From: Streptomyces cinnamoneus
GTDB lineage: Bacteria > Actinomycetota > Actinomycetes > Streptomycetales > Streptomycetaceae
DNA length: 64,000 nucleotides
Direction of reading: 5' to 3'
NCBI RefSeq assembly: GCF_002939475.1
Contig: NZ_PKFQ01000001.1
Location: forward strand, 5,887,001-5,951,000
Of the stretch, positions 60,526 to 64,000 are shown in pieces. Position numbers and translations under genes: made by a program. The first letter of the stretch is position 1. The number at the start of each line of letters is the position of its first letter. The notes under the pieces were generated by a model. That model saw only the letters and a list, made by a program, of their open reading frames with translations, had not been told where the DNA came from and searched no databases.

Positions 60526-61009
60526 GATGCTCCCCCTCCGGACTTTCGTTGACGCGTGAACTCATCAGAGGGCGCGTGGAAGTGCGCACCGGCAAAAGGT
60601 GCCGCAGATTGATGGCTCACGCGGGAGCGGCGCTCGACCGACTGAGAGTATGCCGCCAGCACTCCCCGCCGCACCTGGGCGAACCGGCCACCGTGGGGTG
60701 AGGCTCCGGGCTCCCACCCGGTGCGGCTGCCGGTGCCGGGGTCCGAGAGGCATTTCGGCTGCAAACAAGGGCATTCGGAGTGCATCATTCCGTGCGAGGT
60801 CTCTCACCTCCCCCGTTGCCCGGTATGTGTCAAGAAGGTCTGCGCGCTGCCTGTTCGGCTCTGTGGCATGGCCGGAATTCCTTCAAGAACCGTTTCCGCA
60901 CGCGGGAGAATCGGCCCGATGGCGAGAAACGACGTATGGGCGAGATGGCCCGTCCTTGACGCTGCTCGACGACGCGGGCCACTGTTGTGGTCTCGTCCGG
61001 AGGAGGGCC
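60526..61009. promoter_or_regulatory. 484-bp divergent intergenic region
   Basis: Separates the - strand propeller gene from the + strand DUF4157 gene. No convincing coding sequence. It should contain promoters for both directions and the strong ribosome site AGGAGGG at 61001-61007. AT-richer stretches occur at 60590-60615 and 60765-60800. I could not assign -35/-10 boxes. Confidence 0.55.
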
Positions 61010-62917
61010 ATGCGCCGTTGGGTTCCGATATCGAATCGGTCGCAGCGCCCGGCGCGGATCTCACCCGAACCCGCACAGGCCGGGCCCGCGTCGGCCGTGG
61101 CGCCCCCGGGGAGAGCCTCGTTGCTCCTGGCCCTCCAGCGGGCGGCCGGAAACGGCGCGGTCCTCAGGATGCTGCAAGCGGGCGGGGTGTCCCGGGAGCA
61201 GTCCGCCGTCCCCGAGGTGGTGTGCAGCGGCGGCCGTCCGCTCGACGGCACCACCCGGAGCGCAATGGAAGCACGGCTCGGTGCCGATCTGTCCGACGTA
61301 CGCGTCCATACCGACGTCGCCGCACAGCGCTCGGCCATGGTGATCGGCGCGCGCGCCTACACCGCCGGCAACCATGTCGTCATCGGCCGCGACGGAACGG
61401 ACAAGGCCACCTTGGCGCACGAGCTCACACACGTCGTCCAGCAGCGCAGGGGGCCGGTGACGGGAACCGACACCGGTCACGGGTTCGCGGTGACTGACCC
61501 GGACGACCGCTTCGAGCGGGAGGCCAAGGCCAACGCGTCACGGGTCATGAGCGCGCCGGTGGGAGCGGCGGAGCAGCGGCCTCTCGGCACCGTCCCCGCA
61601 CCGCCCGCGAGTACTCCGGTCGTACAGCGCGCGATGCACCTGGCCAACTACGACGAGCGGATCTACCAGGACTCGCTCAACCCGGGCGCCGAGTACGCCT
61701 TCGTGAAAAAGGCCGACGGCAGGCTGCTCTTCGCGGAGTACGGCGGCGTCGACAGGCTGACGGCCGCCCTTGGCGCCGTCGGCTTCGCCGGCGACGTCCG
61801 GTCGAGCGGCCTCGACGATTTCATCAAGGGCGCCTACCGGGAGAGGGGCCCCGTGTGGCGCCACCTTTGGCACGAGCTCGGTGGTCTCTTCCACTACGAC
61901 AGCATCGTCAAAGCGACCGGTCCTGTCGGCGAAGAAGTCCTGGGACGGGCCACGCCCGGTCTCGTCGCCGCGATCGTCAGGCACGGACCGCAGATCTGGA
62001 ACAGCTCAGGCGGCTCGCGCGCACCGCGGGCGGAAGGGCGTCTGTACGGCCTGGACCTGTCCGATGACCAGGCCCGGCACATGCTCGGCATCGACGAGGA
62101 CACGGCCCGTCATTTCGACGACGTGCGGTACGAGCGTCTCTCCGAGCGCCAGTACGAACAACGGCACGCGCTGCTCCGGAACAAGGACAACGGCGCCAAC
62201 CTCTTCGAGTACGAAGGCCGCTTCCCGGGAGACCGGGCGCGGATGATGTACGTCTCCACGGCCGGCACGGTCCGCGCCGCCGCGCACCGCATTCGCATCG
62301 CGAACCGACGGTTCGGTGACGCCGAGTTCTTCGATCCCGATATGGATGAGGCAACGCGGCGCGCGCTGCACGCCGAGTACGCCCGTCTCACCGCCCCGCG
62401 TCCGGACACCGGCTGGGTGCCGGGCACGGACCTGACCGCCGTGGACCGCGGAGCCGGCCAGGACAGCGCCATGAACGGTTGGAACGCTCTCGGAGTGGTG
62501 GCCTACGCCAAGCGCTTCCTGGGCGCTCCGTACGAACTCGAACAGAACTGGGAATGGCTGCACGTGCAGGGGGCGCAGATCGGCGGGTCGACCGACGCGA
62601 CCAACCTGGTGGCCGGCACCTACGTCACCAACTCCGCGATGATCCCCTACGAGGACATGATCGCCAAGTGGGCCAGAACGGATGCCCACCGCTTCTGGGC
62701 CCGGTTCGAAGTGGTCCCCGGGGGGACCCTCGGGCCCCTGTTCCCGGACAGGATCAGGCTTTCGGTCAAGACCGACAACCACCGGGACCTCGGCACGCTT
62801 CCCGGGCTGGTCCTGGCGGAGTTCGATCCGCTGCACGGCAGGATCGTCGATCGCCTCGCCGGCGAAATCATGAAGCGCAACGTCGACGCCACACGCGGGC
62901 TGTACGAGCCCGGCTGA
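61010..62917 (+). CDS. eCIS DUF4157 protein, candidate effector with nuclease-like C-terminus
   Basis: 635 residues. A Pro/Ala-rich leader is followed by the conserved LLLALQRAAGNGAV motif (about 38-51) and the DUF4157 domain (70-150) with the metalloprotease-like HELTH at 137-141 (ATLAHELTHVVQQ), a hallmark of eCIS cargo proteins. The middle (about 190-480) is unrecognised. At 518-548 the pattern WLHVQGAQIGGSTDATNLVAG followed by YVTNSAMIPYED (H518, N532, N541) resembles HNH/His-Me-finger nuclease toxins. ATG 61010 has an ideal AGGAGGG. An in-frame upstream extension is not family-like. Likely a cargo protein loaded into the particle. The nuclease function is inference. No immunity gene is recognised next to it. 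Confidence 0.85.
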   Translation: MRRWVPISNRSQRPARISPEPAQAGPASAVAPPGRASLLLALQRAAGNGAVLRMLQAGGVSREQSAVPEVVCSGGRPLDGTTRSAMEARLGADLSDVRVHTDVAAQRSAMVIGARAYTAGNHVVIGRDGTDKATLAHELTHVVQQRRGPVTGTDTGHGFAVTDPDDRFEREAKANASRVMSAPVGAAEQRPLGTVPAPPASTPVVQRAMHLANYDERIYQDSLNPGAEYAFVKKADGRLLFAEYGGVDRLTAALGAVGFAGDVRSSGLDDFIKGAYRERGPVWRHLWHELGGLFHYDSIVKATGPVGEEVLGRATPGLVAAIVRHGPQIWNSSGGSRAPRAEGRLYGLDLSDDQARHMLGIDEDTARHFDDVRYERLSERQYEQRHALLRNKDNGANLFEYEGRFPGDRARMMYVSTAGTVRAAAHRIRIANRRFGDAEFFDPDMDEATRRALHAEYARLTAPRPDTGWVPGTDLTAVDRGAGQDSAMNGWNALGVVAYAKRFLGAPYELEQNWEWLHVQGAQIGGSTDATNLVAGTYVTNSAMIPYEDMIAKWARTDAHRFWARFEVVPGGTLGPLFPDRIRLSVKTDNHRDLGTLPGLVLAEFDPLHGRIVDRLAGEIMKRNVDATRGLYEPG

Positions 62918-63110
62918 CGACGACACGAGCTCAATGACCGGGTCCACCGGCGATTCGATGAACTCGTCGGCCGCACACACCGCGGCCGGCAACGTCGGGC
63001 ACCGCGGCGGCCTCGCCCGCCCCGGGTTCGGCGGGGTGCTCCTTCGGCATCGTTGTGCGGGTGGTGAAGGAGCCGGGATGTGGTCTCGACATGCGGACGA
63101 GGAGCGGTAG

Positions 63111-64000
63111 ATGCGGGTGCAAGGGAAGACCGGTGAGACTCCGGCCCGGCGTGGTGCCGAGTCGGCAGGGACAGCACTCGCTCCCCGTGCGGACTCTGAT
63201 CCTTTCCCGAGCCGTGCCCCGTCCCCGGGGAGCCCGGCGCAGATCATGGCCCTCCAGCGTTCCGCGGGAAATACCGCGGTCGCCGCGATGCGGCAGCGTT
63301 CGAACGCCCAGGACGTCCGCCGTCCGCCCAGCCGCCCCCTGGATCCGACGCCACGTGACCGGGCGGAAGCCCGGGGAGCGGCGGGTCCGTCCCGCGCGGA
63401 CCGCATGCCGACGCTCAGCCATGCGCTGAACCAGGTCGCGGAAGGACTCGACAACACCGTCGGGCTGGCCGGGGACCACGCCGCGCAGATGGAAGAGGCG
63501 GTGCACGGCGCCCTGAGCCGCGCGCTGGTGACCCTCGCCCGCGAAGGCCCGGTAGCCTCCGTGCAGCACGTCGGCACCGCGACGTCCCAGGCCGCCACGC
63601 AGGCCGCCGCGTGGGTCACGGAACTGCCCGGTCGCCGGGTCGCCGAGCTGCTGCCGCTCCCCGACGAGCTGTCCGCCCTGCTGCCCCGGCAGACCGTCGC
63701 CGAGCTGCTGCGTGAGGTCCCCGCAGCGGCCACCCGGGCCGCCGAGGCGGTGCAAGGCGGTGCCGCCACGGCGGAGGAAGCGGTGCACGACGCCTTGGGC
63801 CGCGCGCTGGCCACTCTCGCCGGCGAGGGCCCGGTGGCCGGTGCGCAGAGCGCCGCCACCTCCCTTGTGGAAGCCTCCCGATGGGTCGGCAGCGCGTTGG
63901 CCCAGGTCCCCTCCGCCGCCCAGCAGGCACTGCTCGAAGCCGTTCCACTCCCGCAGTGGTGCACACGCCTGGCGCTGCGCTGGGCCGCCTCGTACGCCGC
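63111..64000 (+). CDS. Second candidate eCIS cargo protein, 3' end beyond the window
   Basis: ATG at 63111 after GAGGAGC; the open frame runs to the last base, giving at least 296 residues. An Arg/Pro/Ala-rich leader precedes QIMALQRSAGNTAVAAM (residues 45-60), the same motif as in the DUF4157 protein upstream. The rest is alpha-helical, Ala-rich, with a 94-residue internal repeat (EEAVHGALSRALVTLAREGP at about 63491 and EEAVHDALGRALATLAGEGP 282 bp later). No catalytic domain is visible yet. The C-terminus, which would show its function, is outside the window. Confidence 0.8.
   Translation, partial: MRVQGKTGETPARRGAESAGTALAPRADSDPFPSRAPSPGSPAQIMALQRSAGNTAVAAMRQRSNAQDVRRPPSRPLDPTPRDRAEARGAAGPSRADRMPTLSHALNQVAEGLDNTVGLAGDHAAQMEEAVHGALSRALVTLAREGPVASVQHVGTATSQAATQAAAWVTELPGRRVAELLPLPDELSALLPRQTVAELLREVPAAATRAAEAVQGGAATAEEAVHDALGRALATLAGEGPVAGAQSAATSLVEASRWVGSALAQVPSAAQQALLEAVPLPQWCTRLALRWAASYA

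Noticed and set aside
60599..61009. N-terminal extension of the DUF4157 gene by 137 codons
   Set aside because: The sequence has no family similarity and the ATG at 61010 has an optimal AGGAGGG site.

Overview
The window is chromosomal DNA from a high-GC actinomycete, almost certainly a Streptomyces. The reasons are very high G/C at third codon positions, many GTG and TTG starts behind AGGAGG-type ribosome binding sites, a hopanoid operon of the Streptomyces type, an ATP-binding/XRE/DUF397/SAM-methyltransferase block, a GH46 chitosanase and a Streptomyces-type extracellular contractile injection system (eCIS).

Region 1 (1-9720, +): a tightly packed hopanoid operon. The tail of the squalene-forming desaturase hpnE is followed by a polyprenyl diphosphate synthase, squalene-hopene cyclase, hpnG, hpnH, ispG, dxs and an hpnO-like aminotransferase. 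Most junctions overlap by a few bases. The operon carries its own isoprenoid-precursor enzymes (Dxs, IspG, prenyl synthase), then makes the hopene ring, adds and trims the adenosyl side chain and probably aminates it.

Region 2 (9721-21495): ordinary chromosomal genes. They are a tyrosine phosphatase, an SGNH hydrolase, a HATPase regulator divergent from an XRE/DUF397/methyltransferase group, a carboxymuconolactone-decarboxylase-like protein, an AlkB dioxygenase, a metallo-beta-lactamase-fold hydrolase, a secreted GH46 chitosanase with a palindromic operator, and a Tat-exported TolB-propeller/amidohydrolase fusion.

Region 3 (21865-33055): a decayed genomic island in a tRNA-Pro(GGG) gene, bounded by 49-bp direct repeats that duplicate the 3' part of the tRNA. 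Its main cargo is a secreted RHS/YD-repeat polymorphic toxin of about 2060 residues. The toxin has two tandem ricin-B lectin modules and a C-terminal papain-fold (Tox-PL type) domain, and a YrhB/Imm35-like immunity gene follows it by 1 nt. Around it lie remnants: an integrase C-terminus, a frameshifted RAMA-domain gene, a resolvase tail fused to a broken esterase, and half of an MFS efflux gene.

Region 4 (33056-35575): a DUF475/TerC-like membrane protein flanked by decayed sequence.

Region 5 (35576-64000): an eCIS locus. Two paralogous sheath genes, a tube gene and a small unknown gene run on the + strand. They converge on a long - strand operon encoding two propeller/Ig-like proteins, a tail-chaperone-like protein, a 52-aa protein, a long disordered protein, a second tube-type protein, a LysM protein, a VgrG-like spike, gp25, two baseplate-J proteins, a gpI-like protein, a 986-aa beta-propeller, a DUF4255 protein and an AAA ATPase. 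Divergent from this operon are two candidate cargo genes sharing an N-terminal LQRxAGNxAV motif. One is a complete DUF4157 protein whose C-terminus resembles a His-Me-finger nuclease. The other is cut by the window end. I did not identify a classical tape-measure gene.
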